Under the pieces are notes generated by a model. That model had not been told where the DNA came from. It saw only the letters and a program-made list of their open reading frames with translations, and searched no databases. From positions 84,322-148,321 of the forward strand of contig JTDE01002033.1 in NCBI GenBank assembly GCA_014338405.1: a stretch of 64,000 nt of DNA, in the 5' to 3' direction. Positions 11,641 through 25,499 of the stretch are shown here, piece after piece. Numbering within the stretch: the first letter of the stretch is position 1; every line of letters starts with the position of its first letter. Origin of the DNA: Paragonimus skrjabini miyazakii (Eukaryota; Platyhelminthes; Trematoda; Plagiorchiida; Troglotrematidae). The position numbers and the translations under genes are program-made.

Positions 11641-12089
11641 AGCATTCTCACTATTTTGATTTTCAGTTTTTATGTCCGTCTGTTTAATCCCATAAGCCAT
11701 GACTTCCGCTCTGTGGAATTATGACTCGTTTGAAATTAGTTACATGTCCATGTGTGAGCAGAATTTACGAAATATCACCCCGGAGAACATCACATGAATC
11801 ACGTTTTCCCATTGTTTTTATTCGAGTTCATTAAGGAAGCGAACTGTTTCAGATTACTTACTTCATTCTATGCGGTACTGGCTGAAACAATCAGCAAGCA
11901 AGTCTACAGTTCAAAACTTCAATCAAGCTAAGTCTACCGGTCTGAGAAACTGCCTTCGGTCACTTCATTTTGAACACAGTTATGTGAATCAGAACTCCTG
12001 TTTGCTTAAAAACGCAAATCAAAAGACAGACAAGTCACCTGTACCATACAGACGGTCTACTTTCTCTCCTCGCTCATTTCTATTACGTA

Positions 12090-13720
12090 AAATACGCCGT
12101 TGTCCTGACGACCATTCTCATCTATCCGCGAGGAATAAACTTATAGGTATTTCAGGCAACTTGGATGCTCTCCTCATTGTCCGAGAAAGGTGTGAGTAGA
12201 AATTCTGTGAACGCATTGAACACAAGAAAATAGCCCGCGCGAACAAAAACTTCTTACTCTAACACATGCGTCGAAAAAAGGCTTCCAGTTGGTTCTCTGC
12301 GACTGTTCAGCGGGAGTTATTCCGATCCCTAAGTGGCTGCTGAGCTACTCAAGAAGTATTGTTCGGTGGTCTACAATGTGCTAACGAAGAAATGTTCCCT
12401 AACCTACAACCTATGCGTAGCTTTCAGCAGCCACTTCTTAGTACTGGCTTGTCTGTACTCAACGTTCAGTACCTTTTGGTCAAGGTTGATTCATATAATA
12501 CAATGGGTCTGGATACGTTTCACCCTAGGACTCTCAAAGAGGCAGTTATTAGTCTGGCGGAACCCTTTTATAAGCTGTATACACAGACGAACGGGCTCGC
12601 TTCCTCATTACTGGAAAAGTCTCGCCTATCTTAAAGGCGCGTGACCGGTACACTCGATCAGCTGCTGGTCATTCAACCTCACTAAGTGACGGAACAGTTT
12701 GTAAAACCTGGCATTCTTAGACTTCCCGGGAAATTGCGTTTTTTCTTCTGCTAGGCATGGGTCCCATCCTAGCCAGTTATACGTAACCGATATGCCCATC
12801 TTCAGCGATGGTTTGATGAAGACCAAAGAAAATGGTTTCATCTCGGATATTGCCTTCTTCGACGTTGTCAAGGCTCTCGGCAATGTTCGTCATCGTTTTC
12901 TCAGACACAGACCGCAAGTTTATGGCATCTAAGGAGAGGTTCGTTGTTGAATTACCTCCTTTCTTGATCTTAAGACATTCAAAGTTAAAACATCTTTCGC
13001 CGACTTCTTCAGTTTCACAAAGCTCAGTACTAGGTCCTTTATCGTTTTTAATTCAAATCAACATCTTTCTGGGCGACAGTCTTAACAACGTTTTTCTCTA
13101 CGATAAAGATGTAAACATCTAGAATACCAGTGATCCCAGTGCACTCAAACCGATATTTGCGCGGTTGAGTGCTAACCAGATGGCTGGAGTCTCCGCCTCA
13201 ATGACAGTAAATGTGTACACGTCACCGTGTGGAACTCTGAAAATATCTTTGAGATTCACAACGGGCACGACATAGTAAATATCGAGAAAGTCGATCTGAA
13301 AGAGGATCTAAGTATCCGGAAGTCGTTTAACTTGTCTTTCGTTCGTCACCTCGGGATGGCTGCGATAAAGGGATTTACTATTGTTGACATGATTGGACAG
13401 ACTTTCAATAGCATAGACAGAAAACGCGTTTCGAACGTTTTGTCGGGTTAATATATTGGACTGCTTTCTGAGAATAATAGTCGCATAATGTTTAATGGCC
13501 TGCGGAAAGATATGTGAGCAGGCACCAAATTGGTCACCGGCTTGCACTGACTTTTATGGGCAGCGGTTCGAAATTCTTGATCACTGCCCGGTTGAATTTC
13601 GACGACTGAATCGTTACATAATTTCTCTCTGGTATAGGCTTCGTAAAGCACTTTTTTATTCGTGGTCGACGAGTTCATGTCAAGTAGTTTTACTAGCTAC
13701 GCCCTGGGACCTTTCTTATT
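12090..13720 (+). pseudogene. CR1-type LINE reverse transcriptase, decayed
   Basis: Several frames on the plus strand carry successive RT landmarks. Linker at about 12120-12360. Fingers at 12359-12634 (VDSYNTMGLDTFHPRTLKEA). Palm A block about 12835-12900 (AFFDVVKALGNVRHRFL). Palm B/C block 13020-13122 (SVLGPLSFLIQIN, LYDKDVNI, where the usual ADD is altered). C-terminal connection domain 13227-13720 (NGHDIVNIEKVDLKEDLSI, then CPVEFRRLNRYIISLWYRL). Frameshifts and stops throughout and loss of the catalytic YADD show a dead copy. It pairs with the endonuclease block at 9998-10205. Confidence 0.7.
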
Positions 13721-13927
13721 AAGTTATCAATCAATGAAACGACTTTCCTTTTGAGGCTGCTGGTTGCTCCTCTAGGGATTATTTTGAAGCGTCATTAACA
13801 TCTCATTTACTTAAACCCTTGTTAGATTACTGATGAGTAGTCGTGGATTTGGTTAATTTCAAGTCGAACATCACTCACATTTGATCGCAGCCTACGCATT
13901 AAGATAGACTTTCCAGCCAGCATCTTT

Positions 13928-14170
13928 CGAAAAGAAGCACTAGACTCGAGTTTCGCTCTCACTGGAGCTCGTCGATAGCGCACATCCTTACAACGACCGA
14001 GAGTAGAACTCCAGTCACGCTTTTGGTCGTGTCTAGTGTGAGGTCATTGGCGCAGTGGTCAACATGGTTGCCTCATCAAAGCGTGGCCAGAGTTATAGGC
14101 CCAGTTGCGACAAGGATATGCATTACTGACAAGCTTTAACGAGAGCGAAACTTGAGTCTAGTGCTCTTTG
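13928..14170. repeat. tRNA-derived SINE, family B, inverted pair
   Basis: Left copy 13928-14025 (minus orientation) lacks its box-A end. Right copy 14044-14170 (plus orientation) starts TTGGCGCAGTGGTCAACATGG, contains a box-B-like GAGTTATAGGCCC, and ends CTTGAGTCTAGTGCTC. The copies are each other's reverse complement with moderate divergence and share a family with 604-728. Confidence 0.5.
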
Positions 14171-14944
14171 TCAGATTCTTACATTTGTCCCATTTATGGT
14201 ACTTGCTGTAATCCGCAACAGCTGTGCTACACCGTTTTCAAAGATTGCGTTTCAGATGGACAGACATCAACTGGATATAGAAACAGACAAACGGACTAGA
14301 TCAGTGTGACTTGCGCCTCCAGCCTCGAACCTGTGCACTGATCACCGAATATGGTAGGTTGATAAAAGGTATATACTTTGTAGATTTGCCGTTCACGAAT
14401 GTACCATTAGGGGAGGACGAGATGACTCGTCTAAACGAGTGCTCCGTAAACAACAACTTGCTGTGCAATGGTCATAAATACAATGTCCTGCACATTCACT
14501 ATCAAAAATGGGCTGACTGCTGCCTTTGTGACACTTGAATACTCGGATCAGTGTGTGAACAAGACCTAGGGATGACAGTGATGGACAGTTCAAGTGTGTT
14601 CACAAATCGTGTGTTCATGGTTAGAAACCACAAATGACACTACGCCTCTTGGGATTAAGTTGTTGAACTTTTCACCCTGAAGACTTTTAACTAAGTTCAC
14701 CTTCATTATTCGTCCATGTTCGGAAACAAACATACAGACTTGTTGTCCTTATCCTAAACGAGAGTTAGCACTTAGTGGACGCGTTCAGAGACGTGATGCC
14801 AGAAGAACCCACAATATCCCCTATACAGAGAAACTAGAGGAAATAGACCCATTTTTAATGAATTTATTTAGAGGAGACCTAATTTCTCACTGACAGAATA
14901 CTTAATATATCGGGTTATTCATTCCCACTAAACGAGGATAGGCG

Positions 14945-15040
14945 CCTTTATTAAGTGGATTGAAAATAACACAACGTTACGACGTTTCAACCACCTCAAC
15001 TGGCTCTCCTCAAGAGCGCTGACAATGGAATGAGAATTTT
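14945..15040 (+). repeat. Penelope-like element leader fragment
   Basis: GTGGATTGAAAATAACACAA, then ACGTTTCAACCACCTC and a CTCTCCTCAAGAGCG ending. The same string in the same order occurs at 60060-60150 next to a PLE coding fragment. PLEs of many animals carry a comparable GTTTC...TTCCTCAGG block in their terminal region. Confidence 0.45.
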
Positions 15041-18000
15041 ACTACGTAGTCAGAAATGACTCATCATTAGGATTTGTTCAAACTCAGTCGTCACGACTGA
15101 ATCGGTTGAGTTTCAAAATTGCACTCGATCGGCACATACGTGAAGCCATGTACACCACAGGTTTCCTAGCCAACTCCTCGTAGCTGACTCCCACAGGTCG
15201 CCAAATGTGCACATCCGACGGCACGTTGTTTCACTGTTTGTTGCCAATGTGATTGTTCGCTATTAGCACTACTCAGACATTCTTTTATTCATTTTTTATT
15301 CACTTTTTCCTTAAATCTACAAACCGTCTAATACTAGTTTCTCCGAACAACGTAGAGTCAGGAACACACAAGTAAAGGTCCCTTCCGTCCTATGACAACC
15401 TGTAACCCATGAGAGATTGAAATGTTTGTACAGAAAATACCTTGTGTAACTTTAATTGCACGTTCGTAAGTCTAAGACAAATCTATTGTGAATCGTGGGC
15501 TAGCACGGCTGCAATTCCGTTTTCTTTCTTATCAATACACTTATTTGCTGTTGACTGCCAGTGCGTACAATAACATTGCATACATTGTAACAACAATCGT
15601 GTGATACACCCTGTAGAGGTAGTTAGTATGAAAAAAGTACAGCCAAAACCGTGTGTTCAAAGGAATTATTCATTAAATAGGTACTAACTTAGTAAAGTCA
15701 ATATATATTCCAAATCCGGAAAGCATAATATCCGTAAGTGATTGTCTTTACGCGTAGAGAACGATTACATTTCTGTCATGTAGATTTTATGAGAAGCTGC
15801 GTGAACAATTCCAACAAACAGTGTATAGTGGTCTCTTACATTCCCAATTTTTCAAGCTAACATTCAAAACAGTATGTTAGGCTGTATCAATCGAAACCAT
15901 GCTCAGTGGGAACAATTTGCTTGGTGGTAGATTTAAATGCTTTGGTACGGTCAGCTTAACCAGATAGGGCTTCAAACCGAAATGTGCTCCCAAAGTCTCA
16001 TTTTATTTCTCGGAAAGTCAAACTATAATTCACATCAAGGTAAAAGTGCCCGAAGGTTTACTCCGTAAAGTTAACAGAAATGTGTGATTTTAGGCGAAAA
16101 TATGTTGAGAACATTACGGAAAGAGAGAAATACGAAACAATTATTTCAAGACATGGTTTGTCACTTCCGGAAGAAAGTGGAGCTGTAAAACAGAACGGGA
16201 CTGATTTAAAATCAGAATGGTTTTTATAGAGGAAACGGATGCAGCCAATAGTATTGCACGTCAAGACGCATGCAGATGCTAGGATCAACAAACCTCGCCA
16301 TCCCTAATATAGTAGCATGTCGCCAGTTTGAGTGGCGAAAGTAAAACGATCAATACCACAGGAGACGGGCCTGTTGTCTGTGGTTTCGAACGAGTACACG
16401 AATCCAGCACTTTTTAGTCAACCTTCTTAATCACTTTAATCTATTACTCAATCGTTTTTTCACCCGTTTTTTTCATCCCATCTTAGTACATGGTTGGTTG
16501 GACTGAAGCACTGCAAGTTTTAGAACGCGAACTACAACATTGAGTTGATGACTGAGTTGCAAGGTACTTAATACTGAACGTGTGGCACCAAAATGCACAA
16601 ATATCTCAGTGAAAGCTCATGAGAACAGATCAATGAAATGAAACTATTTAAAAGATAACATAATATTAGCACAGGACACACGTGCACAACTCACTGACTC
16701 ATTCTAAACTGTACAATGAATCTAATGTGCCATACGTGAAGTTTGTGAATAACAACGCGCAGCAACTGTTATCACTGACTGGCTGAAAATGGATATTCAT
16801 TTAATCGAAATGGCAAACAAAACGTCGACCATGCACTCGTACACGGAATCTACATTTGTGTAATAATGATTAAAAAAAGTGATTGTGACAAATAACTGGT
16901 CAGAAAATCAACCAGATAAATTCAGTGAAGAGGGTTGATTTAATGAGCGCAAAAGGAAACCAAAATCAATACAACTGAGTCGATACTGGATGACAAGAAA
17001 AATGTCGTCGGAAGTGAATCAATCACATACTGTCTGAGACGGAAACAGTTAAACCATATAAATTGATCCAAGTACACTTATATGAGCCAGCTTTTCAAAC
17101 AACTGTGCTTAGTGATGGATACTCGAAGAGTTATGTCTGAAAAGATCTTGTTGGAAAATCTACATCAAGAAATAAAATCGATGTGTATTAAACTACTCAG
17201 TCAAACAGTCCGCGCAATCGGACGAAAGGCTGAGCAACAATGATAAAACTCACGAAACAATGAGTCACAGAGGTATAAACTGAAAAAAATGTTTTAACGA
17301 CTGAAACGTGGTAAAATCTTCTTTCTTCGTAAACGTAAAGAAGGCTTGTATAGACAAATGTGCCAATCGCTTGACGCATGAATAAAACGTACTTGCTAGG
17401 CTTACCGGTATCAAAGGACACAATCTAGCTTTGATTGAAACCCATTTGCGAGGAAGATCGAGTTCGGGCAGATACATTCACGAACAACAAACGAACAGAG
17501 CAACTCGCAACGCTCAGTGCTCACGGATATGACAAGCACATTTTAAATAAGCTGCAACATACTTGTCTAGATTTACTGCATTTCTACCGAAGTGCACTGG
17601 TTGAATGACCGTCCACTCAGAGTGGACAAAACTATCTTATACAACTATGAGTGTCTCGGTAATCATCGTTCATGTGGTTCTTAAGGAATACCGGTCATTC
17701 AGTCGGTCAACAGTTCATACTCGTACCCACATGTGAACTTCACTTGATTCAATGTAATTCAATCAAACTCGGCGTGCTGACCGACAAACACCAAACTAAG
17801 TGACAATGAATTGGAATGTAGAAGGCGGATGGATGAGTCACGATTCCAGTTCAGGAAGTCGGATGGATGATGTAATCACTACCATAGCACAACATGATAA
17901 CAGGTTAACACATGTGCAAGCTCTAACTGATAAACTGAAAAGGGTTGGTCGTACTTGGTCATACCCCGTCCGCTTCAGCTAACGGGACTTGCTACAAGAA

Positions 18001-21000
18001 CAATCACCTCAAATATGCAACTGCTGAGACTTTCGAAATCGGTTAAATCAACGCCGACATAACCCACCAAACTGGCCGCAGTAGAAAAGTAATGCCGACT
18101 TATTTTGAGAGACCAGCATTACAAGGACGCAAACTTAGATTGCTTGGTAGACTGAATAAACACAACTAAGCACTCAATTGTTTTAGATATTACCAACACT
18201 GGTACACGTTTTCTCTCATAGATGTTTGCGTTCGCTGACTTAATCCAGGTAGTACCGGCCGATAGGCACACAAGAGGTCTTGGCAGTGAGGGTCAGACAA
18301 GTTCAGGAGTCCAAATTCGGAATGTGCGTGGATCGAAGTGGTCAAGTAACGCACCAAAAAAACCAACTCACCGTTTCCAGCGTTGTGCACTGTTAGCCAA
18401 GAATTCGACTCATTAGCGTTGTGCACCCTTAGCAGAGAATCCGACTCACTAGCGTAAGATATGAAAATGTCAGCCAACAGTTTTGAGAAGGGGAGTGAAG
18501 TTAACCGTTAGCAAAGTACAAACGGTATAGACTGTTCAATTTTATTACGCGTAAGTTGACGTTTCCCTCCCGAGTTGTGCATGAAATAAGGTAGCGGAAG
18601 CAGATGCGGTATTGTGGATGCTGACCTATCCTCACAAGATACTCAACTACTGGGTTGCGACAGCAAGTTATAGAACATAGGAACTGACCGCTTCAATAAC
18701 TAAGCATGGACTTAACGCAAGAGGTCATCTTTTTCTACATTTTCGCCTATGGTCGGCATACGTTCAGATTACTAATACACACATTTTGGTACAAACATAA
18801 ATGATAGGATAAAAACCGTATCAACTTGTGTGATGTTGTTGCCAACGACGATCTCAACTATGTAGGACATGCAGCGCCGTCCTATATGAAAACGCAACCT
18901 CTTCTGTCTTCTTGATCAATTATGTTCCAATTAAGCCTGGTCACACTAGAGAACATAGATGAAGGCGGTCGTTCAACCATCGTTGTAGGAAATAACCAAG
19001 GACGTTAAATGGCGTATTAAAACACAACATATTTAAACTATAAAGCCAGGTCAACTATTGCTCAGGCGTTTGCACATCTCTTCGTTATGACGTCATTACT
19101 ATTCACCGATTACTGCCACGTTATCTTTAAACCACCTAACGTCTACTGAATGAACACTGATTGCTTCATTCAGTTGGTGATCGTCTGTAGAACCGACATT
19201 CGGTGTTATTTAAAAACGTGCGAAATGCTCATGAACTTTTGCTCAACGCACAAATCAAAGCAAACCTATGCCTATTCCCATACATGACGAGTTAATTGAC
19301 AAGTTCATGTACGATAGAAACATCTGCCGAAATTTCGACTGGATATATTCTTACAGAGCCCACTGATAACTAGTTGCAAGCCTAATATCGTTTAAAACCA
19401 GACAATTACCATAATTCAGTGTTTCTATTAACATGCACATACAAAAAATGTAATGTGATCATTCTGAGTTCTAACCAATTAACATCCTCGAAATAGTGGA
19501 CAATTCCCGCTGTCCACAAGAACGTAGAAAGATGAATATTGCCTGTCGCTAAGGGAAGAACCCTTGACATATGCATTAAACCGAGTGCTAAAAACGATTG
19601 ATAACATAAAAGTTACAATGGTATGCCGACAGCAGTCATCAGAACAAAAAGGAGACATATTGTGTGATATTTTGAAAGCTCATTAACGGTAATCGGTCAC
19701 TAATATCAGACGGACAACGAGTGGACACACATGACGTTTTTGGAAAACCAATGAACATTTAAATTAGTCGAAGTAACTGAAAACAACATACTGCCAGAAA
19801 ATTAGATCGCAAAACAATTCCAGATACCGTTGTTAAATGGACATGTATCTGCCACCCAATATAGGCTACCACAGTCCATCGGTATGGAGAAGCCACGAAC
19901 GACAGAGGTCCGAAAACGCACAAAGCTGATGTGAGGTTGCACCTTATACATGGAAAATTCTACACATTATAAACTTGCTCGCTGGCAATCACATACTTCG
20001 AACCCTATCCACAAAGTGTTATCTCTAAATTATTTGACAGAATTTTTCTAACTAGAAGAAACCATTAGAACACTTTTTGATAGAAACACAAATGGTGTAT
20101 TCCATTTGTATGAATGTTTCCTTTTGCGAGAGATATGAATGGTTGATATTCTCTCTTTCTCCAGAACAGTTATGGATGCTCCAATTGAAAACTCTGAAAG
20201 TTTTATTTTATTACGTTTGGGAAAAATCCGACTCCGTTTCGAAGGACTTGCGTGTATACAAACAGACGGTTTTTCCACTGGTATTTGCATGGATCTAAAC
20301 CTAGGAATATCCGCAGATATTACCGGCTTTACAGTACGAACAATTCACCAGAGATGTTTTGAACTGTGCTAATATTGATTTATCTGATTTTTTCTTCTAT
20401 CACCTTGGGAATGTCTCTTCAAATTGACCCTTATCTCATGAAGTGGAAAATAACAGTAATTCAGACTTTTAGAAGTACTGATTTCCAGACGTGCAAATGG
20501 TAAGTTCCACAGATCAGTCCAAGGGAAACCAACACGGAGTGATCAATATTTCTACCTTTCCAATATTCTTGCTTCTACTACATACATAGGTGATTTAACT
20601 TGAACTGTTTCATGGAACTAGGCGTATTTGCGACCGAGGTAGGTTGTAAGCAGAACAAGATAGAAGAACTTTGATAAATTATGGCTATCCTGGGAAACCC
20701 GCTAAGGTTAACAAGAACAATTAGCTATTTCAAGCAGCTGAAAAGAAAGATATACCTGTTAGTGTAGTTCAAATGAGACCGTCAGGTGAACGATCTCACG
20801 CACACAAGTAAAGTCCGGCTTAGCGCGTACGTAAGAGTTCATGTAACCCCACCTAGTTCAAACCACAGGAGGACCAGCTCACATAAGCATACACAAAGTT
20901 TGTCTGACTATTCGGCTCATTAAATCGTCTACTTGTAGTTGCATCGACGATTTAAACTGTGTTCATCTGCATCCGAACTTAACGTTCCAGGCGCTTGAAC

Positions 21001-23467
21001 GTCGAGGATGGGAACAGTGTCGACGACAAATGCGCTCAGTACGCAATACAACGATGCACAAAACGTATAAAAAGGCTTACATAATAACCAAGACAACAAA
21101 AACTTATCACATCAATACAAGTTACAAAGTACGTGCAGAAAAAACGTGAAATAAGTGAGAACGTATTCAATTTGAGCTTCACTACCAATAAAAAAGAGCC
21201 GGATAAGCTACTATTCTTGATAATGCAATCATTTATTTAAATGATTGATGAACATCAATTTATCCTCTACTTCGGTAATTAAAGGGTGCGCTGATCGTAC
21301 TGTAGTGTTCATTTGGGGAAAGCTTTCTGGACGACCATCTTGACTCACAGCATCAGAGATGTGAGCAACCTCGTGGTCGAAGACACTTTTCGAACGTGTT
21401 TTCTTCACTTTATTCTTGAGATAGTAGATAAAATTCCGCTTTCGTTTTAAAAGCAGAAAAACACTGGGATTAGTGCATTGCCCTAGAGCACGTCCGATTC
21501 CTACAGACAGATCGCCTTAGTGGGCCGCCTGATAGTCGGACTAAATTAACACCGAGGAAATTAAACGAGAAATCTATTTCTAGTATAAACTGTATGTGTT
21601 TAATGGTCAAACTAACTTGCACATGAGTTAGTATCAGCAGTTTGCAGCATCTGCCACTCCTATAGTAGAAGGTGTGATCAGAGTTCACCGAGTGGTTGGC
21701 ATAGCCACAAAACCTGTTGTGTGCATCCGATGAATTTTGACCATCAGATATATTCCCACTTATACTATCTTATCTTATTAAGTTATAAATCCGTTTAGAA
21801 GCTTGAGGCAGACTGAGCTTCTGAACAGTTCCATTTAGTGCTCTCAACATCAGCGGTGATCTACAAACTACAATGGGTCTCAGGCAAACAGCATAACTGA
21901 CTTTCAAACGAGTTAGTATCGATTGTCTATTTCTACTTTCAATGTGAACTGCATAGAATGATGAACACCATTAAATATGCACGCAACGTTATTGATTTGA
22001 TTCGAGCTATCTGTTACTGCGTATATGTGATTCATATAATGACTTGCTTTTATTCAAAAAGTTAACTGCACGGGTATTTTGAAGAAAAACATGAGAATAT
22101 AAAAGTATATATAAGCCTATGTGGCTTTTTGACAGAACTACATTCCTCACGGCCTGGTACTGACAGTAATCAACAAACAATCGTGTGAAGGCAGTGAAAC
22201 AGTTAACAGTTCACTACTGATTTCAGCTGGTCATTAAGGCACATTTACCATTTAAAATTAACGCAATAAAGGCAAACAGATGCGCAAAGTCACGTTAAAT
22301 CCTGTTGGGTAATTTTGTTGCAGAATTAATCATTAGCATGGTTGAACTAAAACGAAGGGGCGATGCCATCCAAATCCATCAATTCGGTTGTCATCGGTAC
22401 ATAAGAAATATAATCACAATAAAAGAAAGCAAGTACAAAGATAAAAGGCTTCATATACATTCAATAAACCTCGCTCTCATCAGATTCATGATAAAAGTAT
22501 AACGGACAGCTTAGTTTGAGTTGGTTTGATTGAAAGATTTGACGGTACATAGAGAAAATCTATCCACAAGAATCTGCGAACTTCAACAATGTTGTGAATG
22601 GGAAACGGACAAGAATATTCGTCTCATGTATCACGAATAGAATAAAGAGAAAGAGCCGGAAGACCTCATCAAACAGAAACAGTAATGTGCTATGGCAAAA
22701 TTATTAAACTGAAAGAATCTTGATGACAAAGAAATCAAAGAAATAAACAGGTTTTTTGATAGCCAGAGTGCGAAAATGAACTTACGTCTGTCAATCTACT
22801 TTTCAACGGAGACGGACACACTTAATCGGAAATGTTACGACAAAAATGGAACCATCTACGGGAAAACACTGGAAACTGTTTCTTAAAGTGAAGCATTACG
22901 CGCCACCTATCTTTCAAAATTCGTTGTGTTAATGCAATACAATGGAAAACATTAAAGGGAGTGTCGGCAAAATATGACACCGAAATAATGCGAGGCAATC
23001 GATAAGCACATAACGTTTCATACAGCTCAACCCTAAAATGATTAACCACAATCGATATCTCATTTGCTCAAACAGGGCAAGACTGAGACACAGGCAAGCA
23101 ACACCAGACCATCAATCATACGGATATCGTTTGTAACGGAGTGATTCATACAATGAAGAGCGCCACAAGACATTGATTAAATGCCATTTCGAGCCGTAAT
23201 CAGTACAAACTGACAAACAAAGATAGGCTGCGTCCATCCAGGCAAACCGGGTATAAATTTCATTCCACAAAACGCATCTTGGAAATTTCTTCGAGAAGTC
23301 ACCTGGCAGGATTACCCGTATTCCGATTTTGACAAATTTATTGCATTACTGTGACCTGTGAAATGCACACATTATTAATAATCTCCGCAGACGTTTTCTG
23401 AAACCCGTCGTAAACCACAGACTAACCAACTAACAAAAACTAGTTACAACTGTTGTCTGTTTAACAG
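15041..23467. other. Long stretch with no recognised gene
   Basis: AT-rich sequence with only short frames. Apart from the 36-bp tandem at 18381-18452 I see no repeats, transposon motifs or exons. This is the longest unannotated stretch. Confidence 0.5.
18381..18452 (+). repeat. Tandem duplication of a 36-bp unit
   Basis: Two adjacent 36-bp units (18381-18416 and 18417-18452) both begin CGTTGTGCAC and end CGACTCAYTAG, with about five differences. No coding or regulatory role is apparent. Confidence 0.75.
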
Positions 23468-23828
23468 GCCAGTGAACATAAGCGCATGTAGGGTCCAATT
23501 GGAAGGATTCCGATTAACGGGAGTAAAATATTCGTCCAGGGTGATGTGCTGCGAGTGGAGTGATGTATATACGGCCACACTGTGTGAAAGCCGGATATGT
23601 CAAATTCGGGAAAATGGAGTTGACGTGCTGTGTGGCCGTGAGCAAATATCACACACAAATAGCTACTGGTCCCAACACATCGTTTTTGGAAAAGGACATC
23701 AGTACTATGATCGCAATAATGGCTCATCTGTATTGACTAGACTGGAGCCATTTGATTATTGGTCCAACTACACGACAGCGGAGTTCTGGGCGTTTCAGCT
23801 GGTTGAGAAGATAGGTCCGGGCGAATGA
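23468..23828 (+). CDS. Possible terminal exon of an unrecognised gene
   Basis: A 119-codon open frame preceded by a pyrimidine-rich acceptor (TTGTCTGTTTAACAG|G) and closed by TGA. The peptide has eight cysteines and aromatic-rich blocks (CGREQISHTNSYWSQH, RLEPFDYWSNYTTAEFWAF) and one N-glycosylation sequon (NYT). The composition suggests an extracellular protein. I do not recognise the family. No upstream exon or AATAAA could be matched, and the sequence runs towards the assembly gap at 24179. An antisense ORF of 88 codons overlaps and looks like a shadow. Confidence 0.3.
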
Positions 23829-24178
23829 CAGTCAATCGAACGATAAATGTCTTTAACAGCCGGTTCAAATTTTCCATTATCGGTTGAACCATGAGACCTC
23901 CAACACCTGACCTTGGATAGAGTTATTTAGTAGGACTTCGTCATGTCGATGAGCACAGCTGTACATCGTACAGTACCCGGCCGCAGCATCTTCGGATAAT
24001 TCCCGGTACTCAGACTAGTTAGTTCTGACTGTAGTTGCGAGCGTCAACCATTTGTGCCGCGATCCACGTTTCTGACCGTACTGTCGTTGTATTCCTGAGT
24101 GGTTGTACTGTTTTTCTTCCACCGTAAGCCATCAAAGGATGTCCTTCGACTTTGACTGGGTATGCCCATCGGAGTATG

Positions 24179-24278
24179 NNNNNNNNNNNNNNNNNNNNNN
24201 NNNNNNNNNNNNNNNNNNNNNNNNNNNNNNNNNNNNNNNNNNNNNNNNNNNNNNNNNNNNNNNNNNNNNNNNNNNNNN
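24179..24278. other. Assembly gap (100 N)
   Basis: Exactly 100 N, the conventional size for a gap of unknown length. Open frames crossing it are artefacts of the N run. Confidence 0.99.
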
Positions 24279-25499
24279 ACACGCATTAGAGCGACTCCCC
24301 GATACTTGCTGCAGTCGACGCAATCCCCCTGTGTTCTTGTAAGATGCGACTTTATTTGCGTCTGAGACGTCCTGAAGAACTGTTCCTCCTAAAGAGCATC
24401 AACAGAGGAGCTCGCGAAGGTGGGCAAGTAGAGCGCAAGTTTTACCAACCTTGATTAGTGTGTGATATGTCGTTATTTTGTGAGGCATTACTGCTAGTGA
24501 AACAATCAGTAGTCAAACATAGCTTCCCAGCGATGAATGGATCGTCCAGTTCACTCTCAACAGGAAAGCTTTTAATATTTCCAAAAGCAGATAGCCTGTG
24601 TCCTCGTGTGTGTAACTCCTGACAGTAATCGCCTCATATTTTCGTCTGTTCCCGTCCGCTAATGGTCGTGCCAGCACTTAAGTTCAGCGGTACGGGTTTT
24701 CTGAATTGGTCGCACATGCCCATGGGAGTTACCACACATAGCAACAAACCAGATGTGCTGGCAATATTTCAGCCAGTAATAATTTACCAGTCACATGGCA
24801 GTTCGCTGGGGGTCTATTCTCGTCCTGCTGAGTGCTGATGATGTTACAGCAGAGGTGCATTTTCCGAAAGTTACCAGAGTAACTCGTTTGATTTGATAGT
24901 TGGCGAACTTCAATTGTGCAGCTTTGACTTTAGATCAATCAGGGCTTCCCGCTTTCTTGGCAAAAGTAAGCAAGGTGACATTGTGAATTGCATTGGGCGT
25001 ATCGGTTCGGTTATTAAACGCCCATCTGTGACCAGTTGCTTGGGACTTGCTGGACAGAGTTTGTGAACTGATCACACAGAACTGAACATATCGATTTTCA
25101 CGTACCCTTTTTCAGTGGGGCACACATACACAGAATAAACTATCTACTCGAAAGCCAACAAAGCCTAATCCATTCCTCAGCCAACAAGAAATTATCAGCG
25201 CTTACTGTCTGTGTGTTCTCGACGAGGCCAGTCGGTGAATCACAGAGAGAATACTGCGCCCTAGTTACTTTTGACCGATGGGTAACTGTGCCGATCTGAT
25301 ATCACACGCTGATTTTCTCACCGTCCGTAGCTGTTAAGAGCAAACCAGGGGTTGAATGTTTCGACTGTCGAACAATGAAGTTGGATAATTCAGGTAAGGA
25401 TGAATTGGTTTGTATGAATTCATCGGGTCTTAACTTACGGGTAAGCTGCATGAAGTTTACACGGCAACATCCAGAGAAGTCCATTGTAAATGTAGTTGA

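Noticed and set aside
18190..18477. 95-codon minus-strand ORF with repeated SLLRVHN/SWLTVHN
   Set aside because: The internal repetition is just the 36-bp DNA tandem read in frame. There is no other coding support.
24019..24365. Several ORFs spanning the N run
   Set aside because: They exist only because N codons are read as open. Only the real flanking bases count, and those show nothing recognisable.
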